DNA of 54,882 bases. Origin: Fimbriimonadaceae bacterium (lineage in GTDB: Bacteria; Armatimonadota; Fimbriimonadia; Fimbriimonadales; Fimbriimonadaceae). The translations under genes and the position numbers were made by a program. The stretch is from contig JADZDX010000064.1 in NCBI GenBank assembly GCA_020850835.1, positions 1-54,882 of the forward strand, written 5' to 3'. Positions 45,826-54,794 of the stretch are shown here, piece after piece. Every line of letters starts with the position of its first letter. Within the stretch, counting starts at the first letter, position 1. The notes under the pieces are model-generated. The model was not told the DNA's origin, did not search any database, and was given only the letters and a program-made list of their open reading frames with translations.

Positions 45826-45880
45826 CTTGTTTTAACTACGCAAAGGATACATTGTGTGAACCCAACGCGCTAAACCTTTA

Positions 45881-45908
45881 GTCTATAGACGCGTGGCCAA
45901 GGGGCCAC
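45881..45908. promoter_or_regulatory. Paired palindromes upstream of topA
   Basis: GTCTATAGAC (45881-45890) is a perfect palindrome, followed by GTGGCC-AAGG-GGCCAC (45893-45908). They lie in the 119-base gap between divergent transglutaminase and topA genes. They could be operators, or a hairpin in the topA leader; no regulator is indicated. Confidence 0.45.
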
Positions 45909-45944
45909 AATGCTTAACGCGAAAGGTACGCTTTTTATTCCGCC

Positions 45945-48536
45945 ATGTCAAAGCTGGTCATTGTTGAATCTCCCGCCAAAGCCAAAACTATCAGTCGTTT
46001 CTTAGGTGGGGGGTACACCGTAGAAGCCAGCTTTGGTCACGTGCGAGACCTCCCGAATAGCGCCAGCGAGGTTCCAGCCGAGTACAAAAAACTCAAGTGG
46101 GGGAAGCTCGGCGTCAATGTGGACGACGAGTTCCAAGCGATCTACGTGGTACCCGCCGACAAGAAGCGGCACGTTGACAACTTAAAGAAGGCCGCCAAGG
46201 GTGCCGACGAAATTCTGCTCGCAACGGATGAAGATCGCGAAGGCGAGAGCATCTCGTGGCACATCTTGGAACTGCTCAAGCTACCCAAGAGCGCAAAGGT
46301 CTCCCGCATTGTCTTTCACGAGGTCACGCCGGAAGCCATCAAGGCTGCGCTTGCAAACCCCCGACCGCTGGACAATGATCTCGTAAGGGCGCAAGAAACA
46401 AGGCGCATTCTGGACCGCCTCTACGGGTACACGTTGAGCCCGCTCCTTTGGAAGAAGGTCGCCCCAAAGCTCAGCGCTGGCCGAGTCCAAAGTGTCGCCG
46501 TCCGCCTTTTGGTGGACCGGGAGCGCGAACGCCGTGATTTCGTCCCCGCCGAGTACTGGGATCTGGCCGCCCAATTCGGTACGAAGGAGGGTGACTTTGA
46601 TGCCCGTCTCATTCGCCTCTCTGGGCAAAAGCTGGCAACCGGGAAGTCATTTAGCGATCGTGGAGACCTGATTGATGAAACGAAGTGGTTGAAGGAAGCC
46701 GAAGCCCGAGCCCTGGGTACAACCGCGCAAGGAGTGAAAGACTGGCGGGTTGCCAAGGTTGAGTCGAAACCAGGTCAAGAAATGCCGCCCAAGCCATTCC
46801 AGACTTCGACTCTACAGCAAGAAGCTAACCGTAAGTTGCGCCTCAGTTCGAAGCGCACTATGCAGATTGCCCAGAATCTGTATGAAGGCGTGGATTTGGG
46901 TGGCGAACGAGTAGGCCTCATCACCTACATGCGTACCGATAGCTTGACCCTGAGCGAACGGGCGCTTCAACAAGCTAGGGAAGTTATCACCCAACTCTAT
47001 GGAGCTAACTATCTTCCCCCGCATCCGGTGCAATATAAGACGAAGGCGAAGGGGGCCCAGGAAGCCCACGAAGCCATTCGCCCCACCGATCTCAGTCGCC
47101 GCCCCCAAGACATCAAGCCGTACCTTTCGCCGGAGCAGTTTGACCTCTACGAATTGATCTGGAAACGCACGATAGCATGCCAAATGTTGCCGGCCCGTGT
47201 TTTGCGTACAACCGCCGAAGTTGAGGGTGAGAATGCCGGACACAAGTTTAGCTTCGCTTCCAGCGGCAAGACCATCGAGTTTCCAGGATTCTTGCGAGCT
47301 TACGTTGAAGGATCTGATGATCCCGAGTCTGAGCTCGGCGATCGAGAGCGAATTCTTCCCCCGCTTAAGGAGGGACAAGGCGTAGACTTGCGAAAGCTAG
47401 ACGTCGAAGATCACGCTACGCGGCCTCCTGCCCGCTATACAGAGGCTTCCCTGGTTGGAAAGTTGGAAGAAGAAGGCATTGGGCGACCGAGTACGTACGC
47501 CAGTATCATCAGCACGATACAAGATCGAGGTTACGCGTTCAAGAAAGTAAATGAACTGGTGCCGACCTTCACCGCTTTTGCCGTGACTGACCTGCTCGCC
47601 CAAAACTTCGACGGGCTTGTTGATCTCAAGTTCACCGCGAAGATGGAGGATGAGCTTGATGAAATTGCCGATGGCAAGCGAAACTGGGTCAAATATCTGC
47701 GCGGATTCTACTCAGGCGAACACGGCCTAGAACAACAAGTGGATTCAAAGGCGGAGGGAATCCCGTACCCAGCAATTCCCTTGGGCGGCGATATTGTCCT
47801 AAAGGTTGGTCGTTTCGGCACGTACATCCAACTGGGCGATGTCCGGGCGACGGTCCCTGAGGGCACGGTGCCTGCCGATTTTGACCTTGAGAAGGCACTG
47901 GCACTGCTGGGTGGCCCAAGCTCAGTAGGCGTTGACGCCCATAGTGGCCAGAGCGTACTTGTGAAGTCCGGGCGTTTCGGAACGTACCTCGAGGTGGCCC
48001 AGACCGAGGAGGAGAAGGAGCGGGGTGACAAACCCCGGCGAGCCAGCTTGCCTCAAGGGCTTACCCCCGACCAACTTACTGAGGAGGACATGCACATCCT
48101 TCTTAGCTTCCCACGAGAGTTGGGCAACGACCCACGAACCGGGGAGGCAGTGACGGTCCTCATCGGACGGTATGGCCCCTTCGTCAAAGCCGGTGACGAA
48201 ATACGTAACGTTTCAGATTGGCGCACTGCCGGTCGTATCACCCTCGAAGAAGCCAGCGAGATATTGGCCCAGCCAAAGAGTTTCGGCAAACGGGCAGCTA
48301 GCCGAGAACCCGCCAAGGCCATCCAAGAGTTCGGGAAGCTGGAAGGGGCGCAAGGCAATGTTCGTGTGCTCAGCGGACGCTACGGCCCGTACGTCACCGA
48401 TGGAAAAACCAATGCCACGCTACCCAAAAATGTGGCACCAGAAACACTCACCGCCGAAGTTGCCGTAGAATTGTTAAAAGCCAAGGCTGCGGCTGGGCCG
48501 TCTAAAAAAAGGCCCGTGCGACGCGGTCGCCGCTAG
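45945..48536 (+). CDS. topA: DNA topoisomerase I (type IA)
   Basis: TopA relaxes negative supercoils. The TOPRIM domain opens with LVIVESPAKAKTISRFLG and has DEDREGESISWH. The active Tyr328 is in GLITYMRTDS. The C-terminus has no CxxC zinc fingers. Instead it carries four TopoI C-terminal repeats with cores GRFGTYIQLG, GRFGTYLEVA, GRYGPFVKAG and GRYGPYVTDG, ending in a basic tail (KKRPVRRGRR). At 863 residues it is full length. The glutathione peroxidase gene starts seven bases later. Confidence 0.97.
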   Translation: MSKLVIVESPAKAKTISRFLGGGYTVEASFGHVRDLPNSASEVPAEYKKLKWGKLGVNVDDEFQAIYVVPADKKRHVDNLKKAAKGADEILLATDEDREGESISWHILELLKLPKSAKVSRIVFHEVTPEAIKAALANPRPLDNDLVRAQETRRILDRLYGYTLSPLLWKKVAPKLSAGRVQSVAVRLLVDRERERRDFVPAEYWDLAAQFGTKEGDFDARLIRLSGQKLATGKSFSDRGDLIDETKWLKEAEARALGTTAQGVKDWRVAKVESKPGQEMPPKPFQTSTLQQEANRKLRLSSKRTMQIAQNLYEGVDLGGERVGLITYMRTDSLTLSERALQQAREVITQLYGANYLPPHPVQYKTKAKGAQEAHEAIRPTDLSRRPQDIKPYLSPEQFDLYELIWKRTIACQMLPARVLRTTAEVEGENAGHKFSFASSGKTIEFPGFLRAYVEGSDDPESELGDRERILPPLKEGQGVDLRKLDVEDHATRPPARYTEASLVGKLEEEGIGRPSTYASIISTIQDRGYAFKKVNELVPTFTAFAVTDLLAQNFDGLVDLKFTAKMEDELDEIADGKRNWVKYLRGFYSGEHGLEQQVDSKAEGIPYPAIPLGGDIVLKVGRFGTYIQLGDVRATVPEGTVPADFDLEKALALLGGPSSVGVDAHSGQSVLVKSGRFGTYLEVAQTEEEKERGDKPRRASLPQGLTPDQLTEEDMHILLSFPRELGNDPRTGEAVTVLIGRYGPFVKAGDEIRNVSDWRTAGRITLEEASEILAQPKSFGKRAASREPAKAIQEFGKLEGAQGNVRVLSGRYGPYVTDGKTNATLPKNVAPETLTAEVAVELLKAKAAAGPSKKRPVRRGRR

Positions 48537-48543
48537 GAAGAAC

Positions 48544-49095
48544 ATGATCTCATCCCTCGTTCTCGCCACCCTTCTGCAACAGGTTCCCTCCAAGGCACCT
48601 CCGGTGAAGGATTTCTACAGCGCTACAGTCAAAGATATTGATGGTAAAGATTTTGCCCTGAAGCAAACGAAGGGCAAGGTAGTCATCGTCGTGAATACGG
48701 CCTCATTCTGCGTTTACACGCCGCAGTACCGATCGTTACAAAAGCTTTATGCTGACCATGAGAAAGAGGGGCTGGTTATCTTAGGATTCCCGGCAAATAA
48801 TTTCCGTAACCAAGAGCCGCACTCCAATGCCGAAATCAAAGAAATGTGCAAGCAAGAGTACGGAGTAACGTTCCCCATGATGGCAAAGATCTCGGTAAAG
48901 GGCGAAGATATTCACCCGCTGTACACCTGGCTGATTGCCAATTCCCCCCGGCCAAAGGATGACATCGAGTGGAACTTTGCCAAGTTCATCCTTGACCGGA
49001 GCGGTAAGGTGCGATACCGAATCATGCCGATCGTCGAACCCCTTGCCGACGATTTCACGAAGCCCGTCCTCGAACTTCTCGCCGAAAAAGCCTAG
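48544..49095 (+). CDS. Glutathione peroxidase-family thiol peroxidase
   Basis: This 183-residue thioredoxin-fold peroxidase has the active Cys56 in VNTASFCVYTPQYRSL, the FPANNFRNQEP loop and the tetrad Trp in IEWNFAKFILDRSG. The usual lysine two residues before Gly (SKCGF) is FC here. A hydrophobic N-terminus (MISSLVLATLLQQ) may be a signal peptide or an uncleaved anchor. It contains Cys but not selenocysteine; most bacterial members use thioredoxin. It probably shares transcription with topA. It overlaps the convergent permease gene by four bases. Confidence 0.9.
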   Translation: MISSLVLATLLQQVPSKAPPVKDFYSATVKDIDGKDFALKQTKGKVVIVVNTASFCVYTPQYRSLQKLYADHEKEGLVILGFPANNFRNQEPHSNAEIKEMCKQEYGVTFPMMAKISVKGEDIHPLYTWLIANSPRPKDDIEWNFAKFILDRSGKVRYRIMPIVEPLADDFTKPVLELLAEKA

Positions 49096-49886
49096 CGGTT
49101 TCGAGGATCGGTCGCCGCCCGGAGGCCATCGCCCACAAAGTTAAGGGCGAAGATGGTCAAGCTGAGAATCGCGCAGGGCCACACCAAGAGGAGCGGCTGC
49201 GTGTTGATGTACGCCCGTGCATCGTTGATCATGCTGCCCCAACTTGGAGTTGGTGGGGTAACTCCAATGCCCAGAAAACTCAATGCCGATTCGGCAAGGA
49301 TTGTCCCGGCAAGGTCTACCATGCTGACCGCGAGCAGAATGCCCGTAAGGTGAGGCAAAACATGCCGCGTAACGACCAAGCGGGTTGGCATACCTAGCGC
49401 CCGAGCAGAAACGACAAACTCCCTGTCCTTCAAGGTAGCAACTTGCGTCTTCACCAAACGAGCGACTCCCGGCCAGACCGTAATGCTGAGAGCAACGATC
49501 ACCGGCACCAAGCCCGTACTCCAAACACCAATGATCAAGATCGCCAGAAGGATGTCGGGAAAGGCAAACATTCCGTCGGTTAGGCGCATTAGCGGGTCGC
49601 GAAACCATCGCTTTCCAAAGACCCCAATCACACCAACGAGGGTGCCCAGAGTTAAAGCAATGAGTTGCACCGAGAAGCCAACGATGATTGACATGCGAGC
49701 ACCATAGGCAACACGGGCGAAGACATCGCGACCCTGCTCATCCGTGCCAAACCAGTTCGCAGCGCTCGGAGGTTGTAGGGGGGATGCAACCGGGTTGAGG
49801 TAGTCGTGGCGCATCGTCGGCCCGAAAATCGCGAAGAGCAAGAGCAAGATTAGATAGCTCACGCCGATCCAGAACAGCCCTTTCAA
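49092..49886 (-). CDS. Peptide/nickel-type ABC transporter permease (DppC-like)
   Basis: The 264-residue inner-membrane protein has about six helices. ANWFGTDEQGRDVFARVAYGARMS is the DppC/OppC N-terminal signature. The EAA loop is in VSARALGMPTRLVVTRHVLPH. It forms the permease pair with the upstream DppB-like gene (four-base overlap). No binding protein or ATPase gene is in the window, so the rest of the transporter lies beyond or elsewhere. Peptide is the likely class of substrate. Confidence 0.92.
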   Translation of the reverse strand: MKGLFWIGVSYLILLLLFAIFGPTMRHDYLNPVASPLQPPSAANWFGTDEQGRDVFARVAYGARMSIIVGFSVQLIALTLGTLVGVIGVFGKRWFRDPLMRLTDGMFAFPDILLAILIIGVWSTGLVPVIVALSITVWPGVARLVKTQVATLKDREFVVSARALGMPTRLVVTRHVLPHLTGILLAVSMVDLAGTILAESALSFLGIGVTPPTPSWGSMINDARAYINTQPLLLVWPCAILSLTIFALNFVGDGLRAATDPRNR

Positions 49887-50839
49887 ACTTGAGCCTCCCG
49901 AATTCTGGGGTCAAGAGTCGGTTGGATGAGGTCCACCAAGAGATTGATGAGAACAAACAGGGTTCCCGCAATCAGCACCGTGGCCTGAATGACCGGCGTA
50001 TCGCCTTTCTTGATTGCTTCAATCGCCGTCGCTCCAATCCCGGGAAGGCGGAAGGCGGTTTCAATGATGAATGATCCCGTCAGCAGGAAGCCAAAGTTGG
50101 TTCCGATGGCGGTAACGACGGGAAGGATCGCATTCCGCAACGCATGGCGCAACGTTAGGCGGATGGGCGGAACTCCCTTGGCCCTTGCCAACTTGATGAA
50201 CTCCTGCTGTAGGGTTTCAATCATGCTGGCCCGGCACAGGCGAGTGATCTGCGCCATAGGCCGAGCCGCCAAAATGACGACCGGCATCAGGAGATACATC
50301 CACACTGGTCCCGCCAACTGGTTTGACCAGCCACTGGGCAAAATATCCATGTTTACGGCAAAAATCTTGACGAAAACAGGAGCAAGGACAAAATTGGGGA
50401 TGGTGACGCCTAGGGTGCTGACAATGAGAATCGTCCTATCGCCAAGTCGATTTTGGGAGACTGCCGCAATCGTGCCCAACAATATGCCCACGATGGCCGC
50501 CAGCAGGATCGCGCATGTGGCGACCGTGATCGTCATCGGCAGCGTGCGTTTGACGATATCCACGACCGGTTCTCGTGTGCCGTGGAAGCTATTGCCAAGA
50601 TTTCCCCGGCTGAGGCCACCCAAGTACTCCACGTACCGGACTCCCCAGGGGCGGTTCAGGCCCAATTGCTCGCGAAGGCGGATCACCGCTTCGGGGGTCG
50701 CTTTCTCACCGGCCAAAATGGTCGCCTGATCTCCCGGCGAAATCTCGTCCGCCACAAACGTGATGAACGAGATAAACAGCAGGCTGAGCAGAGCGTACAG
50801 TAACCGAAGTCCCAGGTTCTTGGCGATGGATGACGACAC
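49883..50839 (-). CDS. Peptide/nickel-type ABC transporter permease (DppB-like)
   Basis: The 318-residue protein has the DppB pattern: LRLLYALLSLLFISFITF, then LREQLGLNRPWGVRYVEYLG and the EAA loop FIKLARAKGVPPIRLTLRHA. FIIETAFRLPGIG is typical. The start is GTG 50839. TATTCT on the minus strand ends eight bases before it, another weak leaderless candidate. It precedes the DppC-like gene with a four-base overlap. Confidence 0.92.
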   Translation of the reverse strand: MSSSIAKNLGLRLLYALLSLLFISFITFVADEISPGDQATILAGEKATPEAVIRLREQLGLNRPWGVRYVEYLGGLSRGNLGNSFHGTREPVVDIVKRTLPMTITVATCAILLAAIVGILLGTIAAVSQNRLGDRTILIVSTLGVTIPNFVLAPVFVKIFAVNMDILPSGWSNQLAGPVWMYLLMPVVILAARPMAQITRLCRASMIETLQQEFIKLARAKGVPPIRLTLRHALRNAILPVVTAIGTNFGFLLTGSFIIETAFRLPGIGATAIEAIKKGDTPVIQATVLIAGTLFVLINLLVDLIQPTLDPRIREAQV

Positions 50840-50896
50840 CGCGCCGGAGAATACCTTTCAGACTCCGCTGGTGCGTTCGCGCCATTCTGCCGATGG

Positions 50897-50902
50897 TATA
50901 GT
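50897..50902 (+). promoter_or_regulatory. -10 element of tRNA-Ser
   Basis: TGGTATAGT is an extended -10 (TGn plus TATAGT), ending ten bases before the mature tRNA 5' end. No -35 hexamer is evident. Confidence 0.5.
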
Positions 50903-50912
50903 AGTTCAGCGC

Positions 50913-51000
50913 GGAAAGGTGGCTGAGTGGACGAAAGCGCCCGCCTGCTAAGTGGGTATACCAATTGGTATCGCGGGTTCGAATCCCGCCCTTTCCGCCA
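50913..51000 (+). tRNA. tRNA-Ser (anticodon GCT)
   Basis: The acceptor GGAAAGG/CCTTTCC is followed by discriminator G and encoded CCA. The anticodon arm CCCGC-CTGCTAA-GTGGG gives GCT. A long variable arm (TATACCAATTGGTATC) marks it as class II, as for serine. The T arm has GGGTTCGAATCCC. Length is 88 bases. Confidence 0.97.
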
Positions 51001-51064
51001 GTCTTCGTCCAGGTATCCGACAGAAACTCAAACCAAAGACCCCTCTGAGGTTGTCTTCAAGATT

Positions 51065-52066
51065 ATGCGAGCGGCTCCCGTCCTCATCTGCTTCGTCGCC
51101 GGAATTGCATCCGCGCAGGACTTGCAGGGTTATTTGCAACAGCGCAACAAGCTGGGGATTAGCCAGTCCGCCTCCGTGGCCGCCCTCGAGACGCTCGTCG
51201 GGCAGAGAACAACCGAGATCAAGGGGATCGTCAAAGGCACCATTCGTATTGGAGATGGAGGGATGATCATGGTTGAGACCGTGAGCGGAACCCCAATCTC
51301 TGTGAATGCCAGCCCAATTCCCGGCTGGCTCCAAAGCGGCAATGTCACCGCCCGCATGATCGTTCGTGCTTCGCGCGAGCACGATGCCGCCTCGCTTAAG
51401 GCCGACCTTGTCGCCGCCGCCCTCGATTCGCAGGTGACGGCGTGGGAAAAACAGGCCGCTAAGCCCGCCCCAAAGAACCCCTCTGATTTGTCCGGCCCCA
51501 TTGGGAGCAAAGCCCCGCCCACTCGGCCAGCGACTCGCCCCACGCCTGCACCGCCCAAGGACGGCAAGACGTGGTACGTCCCGGCCAGCGACGCCGTCCC
51601 GTTCTACCGAGATTTCATTCAAAAACAGAACAGGCGATTGTCCAGAACTGAGGCCGAAAAGATCGCGCGCGGCGTGATCGGCTTTAGTTTGCAATATGGC
51701 GTAGATGCTCGCCTCGTAATGGCGATGATCATGGTCGAGAGCGGATTCAATCCTCGATCAACGTCCCGCTCCGGGGCAATGGGCCTGGGGCAACTCATGC
51801 CAAGCACCGCCCGCGGTCTAGGGGTATCAAATGCCTACGATTCTATGGATAACCTCTACGGGATGGTCAAACTCATCCGCGGGCACATTGACAAGTACAC
51901 GGCCCAAACGGGCGGAGATGAATACCGATCTCTGGTGCTCATGCTTGCGGCCTACAATGCTGGCTCAGGTGCGGTCAGCCGCCACGGCGGCGTCCCCCCC
52001 TATCGCGAGACTCAAAACTACATAATTAAGGTCACGAACCTTTATCGCCAGTTATGTGGCGAATAG
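51065..52066 (+). CDS. Secreted lytic transglycosylase (SLT domain)
   Basis: The start is ATG 51065, which begins a signal peptide (MRAAPVLICFVAGIASA-QD). Earlier in-frame codons fall inside tRNA-Ser. The middle region (about 95-165) is Pro/Lys rich. The C-terminal SLT domain (about 190-333) has the catalytic Glu in MAMIMVESGFNPRSTSRSGA, GLGQLMPSTARGLGV and MLAAYNAGSGAVSRHGGVPP, the family-1 transglycosylase pattern. It cleaves peptidoglycan glycan strands in the periplasm. Confidence 0.94.
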   Translation: MRAAPVLICFVAGIASAQDLQGYLQQRNKLGISQSASVAALETLVGQRTTEIKGIVKGTIRIGDGGMIMVETVSGTPISVNASPIPGWLQSGNVTARMIVRASREHDAASLKADLVAAALDSQVTAWEKQAAKPAPKNPSDLSGPIGSKAPPTRPATRPTPAPPKDGKTWYVPASDAVPFYRDFIQKQNRRLSRTEAEKIARGVIGFSLQYGVDARLVMAMIMVESGFNPRSTSRSGAMGLGQLMPSTARGLGVSNAYDSMDNLYGMVKLIRGHIDKYTAQTGGDEYRSLVLMLAAYNAGSGAVSRHGGVPPYRETQNYIIKVTNLYRQLCGE

Positions 52067-52071
52067 CTGGA

Positions 52072-53775
52072 CTATGGCGAGCTCATCAAGTATCTCTGGC
52101 GCCGCACTTCGCTAGACACAATGTCATCTAGGTTTCGGGCAGCCTTCCAGCCTAGGTGTGTAGCAATGTTGGTGTTTTTGCCAACGCGAGTTGCAGTGTC
52201 CCATCCCCGTTGCTCAATCTTGATCGTAGCATTCTGCTTTGGCGTGAGACCAGTAAGTTGCTGTACTTTGTCCAGCACTTCCTGGTTCGTTGTACAGGTT
52301 CCCGTACAGACATTAAAACACTTTAGCTCCTTCATACCAGTGCGAGCAATGTCGTCAATTGCTAAGTGAATGGCGGAGCAAACGTCCAAGACATGAACAT
52401 AGTCTCTCGATTGGCTTGCATCTGTGAGTTTGAACCTGTTATATCTTCCTAGTGCACTCGCCACACATAACGGAATCAGGTGTGTTTCAGGATAGTGGTC
52501 AGATCCGACTTCGTGCCCCGAAGCATGCCCAGCCACATTGAAAAGTCGAAGGACTGTCACCCCGCATCTGGTACTCTTTACACTGCCAATAGTGTTCTCG
52601 CACGAGCGGTAAACGTCTTGGCACTTTACCGGCTCCGTTGGCCTATGCCTGGCCTTTGGCTTGGTAGCATTGCTGGTCGGAGTGATATCCACGTCCCCTT
52701 CGCAGGACTCCTCAGCCGTATCTCCATAGACCAGCGCTGACGAGATATGAACAACCCCTTCGATTTGAGGAATTTTTTCAGCCGAGGCCTTGATTGCCTC
52801 TGTCACTAATCTCAATTCATCCCCATATCTGTGGTCAACAGTAATCTTGTGAGGAGCGTAACCAGCGAGATTGACGATTGTGTCGGGCCGATACAAGCTC
52901 AGGAATCTGTGCAGTTCATTTGCGTCCGATGCGTCCAGCCTTAGCCAAATCACTCCATTCTGAAAGGACTCGGTGACCGTGACCCGTCTATCTATTGCCA
53001 TCACTTCGTAGCCTCGTGCGACTAAGTAGGGCACCAAGACCCGCCCGATGTACCCGCTGGCACCGATGATGGCAACGCGGCTCTTGCTACGAACACCGGA
53101 CAATGTGTGGCGGCTCTGGACTGCCGAAATGTATTTACCTGAGACCTTCATTTCATGCGTGATTGACCACGCCCAGAATGCGCACATCAAAGCAAGGATG
53201 AAGGCGGCCGGAACATAAAGAGGAGGCTGATCTGACTTCCAAATGCGGCCAAGCGATGAAAGGTCCCAGGCTTGGGGATTTGAAGTGATCCAGCTTAAGC
53301 TCGGGACCGAGTTGCAAAACGCGATAATAAAGAACGCGAGAATTGCGACAACGTTTGCTCCATTGGACACCCTAGGCAAAACGTTCTTTCTTTGCCGAAC
53401 GGCGAAGACATATGACTTATCAGTGATGGGTTCTTCGCGTCCTACTAATTTGAGGAACTCCCAATAGTCCGAGGCGTCATAGCCTGTCGGAAAATTTGAA
53501 CGCAAGTAGCCTACGATGTGTTCGATGACAACAGTGTGTGATCGGTTCAAAGAGAGACCCACAAATGAAATAAGCGGTACTGCAAGTAGGAACCATGGGA
53601 TACCTCCTGGCTGGGTCGCCTGTTGCGCAGCACCAAAGGCCGTGGCTATCGCACCAATTTGAATGCCAATGTACTGGTCGCGCAACTTAATGCGTTCCAT
53701 CATCTCCTGTCTAGCAGAGTTGTACTCTGCAACAGTTTGTGCATCCACTATTCTTTCAGGCTTAATCGTCTGCAT
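52072..53775 (-). CDS. Membrane-anchored GalE-like NAD-dependent epimerase/dehydratase fusion
   Basis: Residues 1-210 form a membrane domain with four helices (about 37-52, 59-76, 136-155, 187-205) and an amphipathic N-terminus (EYNSARQEMMERIKLRDQY). Residues about 232-560 are an extended SDR domain of the GalE type: Rossmann GASGYIG at 238-244, VNLAGYAPH, Ser345/346 in HISSALVYGD, FNVAGHASG, ETHLIP and RDYVHVLDVC. At the YxxxK motif it has Tyr389 but Glu393 in place of Lys. The substrate is likely a nucleotide sugar if it is active at all. Three sampled 60-base lines are about 48% GC, below most neighbours, which suggests transfer. It lies next to tRNA-Asn. Confidence 0.85.
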   Translation of the reverse strand: MQTIKPERIVDAQTVAEYNSARQEMMERIKLRDQYIGIQIGAIATAFGAAQQATQPGGIPWFLLAVPLISFVGLSLNRSHTVVIEHIVGYLRSNFPTGYDASDYWEFLKLVGREEPITDKSYVFAVRQRKNVLPRVSNGANVVAILAFFIIAFCNSVPSLSWITSNPQAWDLSSLGRIWKSDQPPLYVPAAFILALMCAFWAWSITHEMKVSGKYISAVQSRHTLSGVRSKSRVAIIGASGYIGRVLVPYLVARGYEVMAIDRRVTVTESFQNGVIWLRLDASDANELHRFLSLYRPDTIVNLAGYAPHKITVDHRYGDELRLVTEAIKASAEKIPQIEGVVHISSALVYGDTAEESCEGDVDITPTSNATKPKARHRPTEPVKCQDVYRSCENTIGSVKSTRCGVTVLRLFNVAGHASGHEVGSDHYPETHLIPLCVASALGRYNRFKLTDASQSRDYVHVLDVCSAIHLAIDDIARTGMKELKCFNVCTGTCTTNQEVLDKVQQLTGLTPKQNATIKIEQRGWDTATRVGKNTNIATHLGWKAARNLDDIVSSEVRRQRYLMSSP

Positions 53776-53851
53776 GTCCGCACGTAAGCGAAGAAACCGC
53801 CATGGTGCCAGACGATAGGCGCTAATGTGAGGATGCAGGGAACAACTGAAT

Positions 53852-53927
53852 TGGCTGCCGCAGCAGGACTCGAACCTGCGACCCGCTGATTAACAGTCAG
53901 CTGCTCTACCAACTGAGCTATGCGGCA
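53852..53927 (-). tRNA. tRNA-Asn (anticodon GTT)
   Basis: On the minus strand the acceptor TGCCGCA/TGCGGCA is followed by G and encoded CCA. The anticodon arm GCTGA-CTGTTAA-TCAGC gives GTT. The T arm is GCAGGTTCGAGTCCTGC. TATAAC at 53942-53947 is a candidate -10 element. Confidence 0.97.
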
Positions 53928-54014
53928 ACGCGAAGGAGGTTATACCCCAAACGAAGAGAATATTCGGTCTAGGACTCCGGGAACTGCAGGGGTATATGTA
54001 CTGAATTGTGCGAC

Positions 54015-54740
54015 CTAGGCTCGCCCCCGCATCCGAGCAATCCACCGGCGGAGCCGGAGCATAAGCGGGTCGGGGATGCCGCTATTCCGAAGCCATATAT
54101 CTTGATCAGCCCGGCTCTGGGTGACTTGGGTCTCCCGCCACTGTATATATTCAGCCGGATCGTCATAGGTAATGAACTCGGGTATGGCCCCCTCAATGAA
54201 CGCCAGATCGTAGCCAAGCGCTTGAACCCGCCGCCCCCGCCAAGCATCCTCCCAGACCTGATACCGTTCGTTCGTAATGGGTTGGGGGCCGACAAGCCGA
54301 GCGACATCCGGCCGATAGGCGTGAAATGCCCCAGCGACGTGATGCCCTCTTTCGAGGGGGCGGTAGGTGGTGTTGCCCACGGTTCGGGGCGAGAGGACGC
54401 GATGGGCTCCCACGAGGCCTTGATCGCGCGGCCCTACCCAAAGTCCAGCCATGCCCAGGCGGGGAAGATCCCGAAATGCCTGGGCTACCAAGTCTTGCCA
54501 ACCAGCCCCGGGAACGTAGTCATCGTCCATCGTCACATAGAAATCGTGCTCGTCCAACAACTCCTTTAGGGCCATGTTGAGGGCCGCTGGCTTGCCTTCA
54601 GCACCGTCGAGAATGTGGAAATCGGTTGGCTGGGTGAAGCTCGCCCGCACCCGAGCCATGACCTCGGCATGCCCGGGCCGATCCTGCCTAATGGTTGGAA
54701 TCACGACGAGCCACTTAACCGAACTCACCGCATGGGCCAT
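54015..54740 (-). CDS. Family 2-type glycosyltransferase
   Basis: The start is chosen at ATG 54740, which leads straight into the family's first strand (VKWLVVIPTIRQDRPGH). The frame is open to 54875, but earlier starts would run into the divergent possible trigger factor gene. The DxD-type motif is in HDFYVTMDDDYVPGAGW, and a later acidic site lies in RYQVWEDAWRGRRVQALG. There is no membrane helix, so it is soluble or peripheral. The donor and acceptor are unknown; it may act in LPS or polysaccharide assembly. Confidence 0.8.
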   Translation of the reverse strand: MAHAVSSVKWLVVIPTIRQDRPGHAEVMARVRASFTQPTDFHILDGAEGKPAALNMALKELLDEHDFYVTMDDDYVPGAGWQDLVAQAFRDLPRLGMAGLWVGPRDQGLVGAHRVLSPRTVGNTTYRPLERGHHVAGAFHAYRPDVARLVGPQPITNERYQVWEDAWRGRRVQALGYDLAFIEGAIPEFITYDDPAEYIQWRETQVTQSRADQDIWLRNSGIPDPLMLRLRRWIARMRGRA

Positions 54741-54794
54741 AGCCTCAGGATAGCCCAAGCCGGGTATCCTGAGCGCTCTCATTCCGATTGTCTT

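Noticed and set aside
50927-51064. Upstream extension of the lytic transglycosylase frame
   Set aside because: It runs through tRNA-Ser, and a clear signal peptide begins at 51065.
53776-53851. Sigma-54 promoter upstream of the membrane epimerase gene (TGGCAC present)
   Set aside because: No TTGC element lies at the required spacing after TGGCAC.
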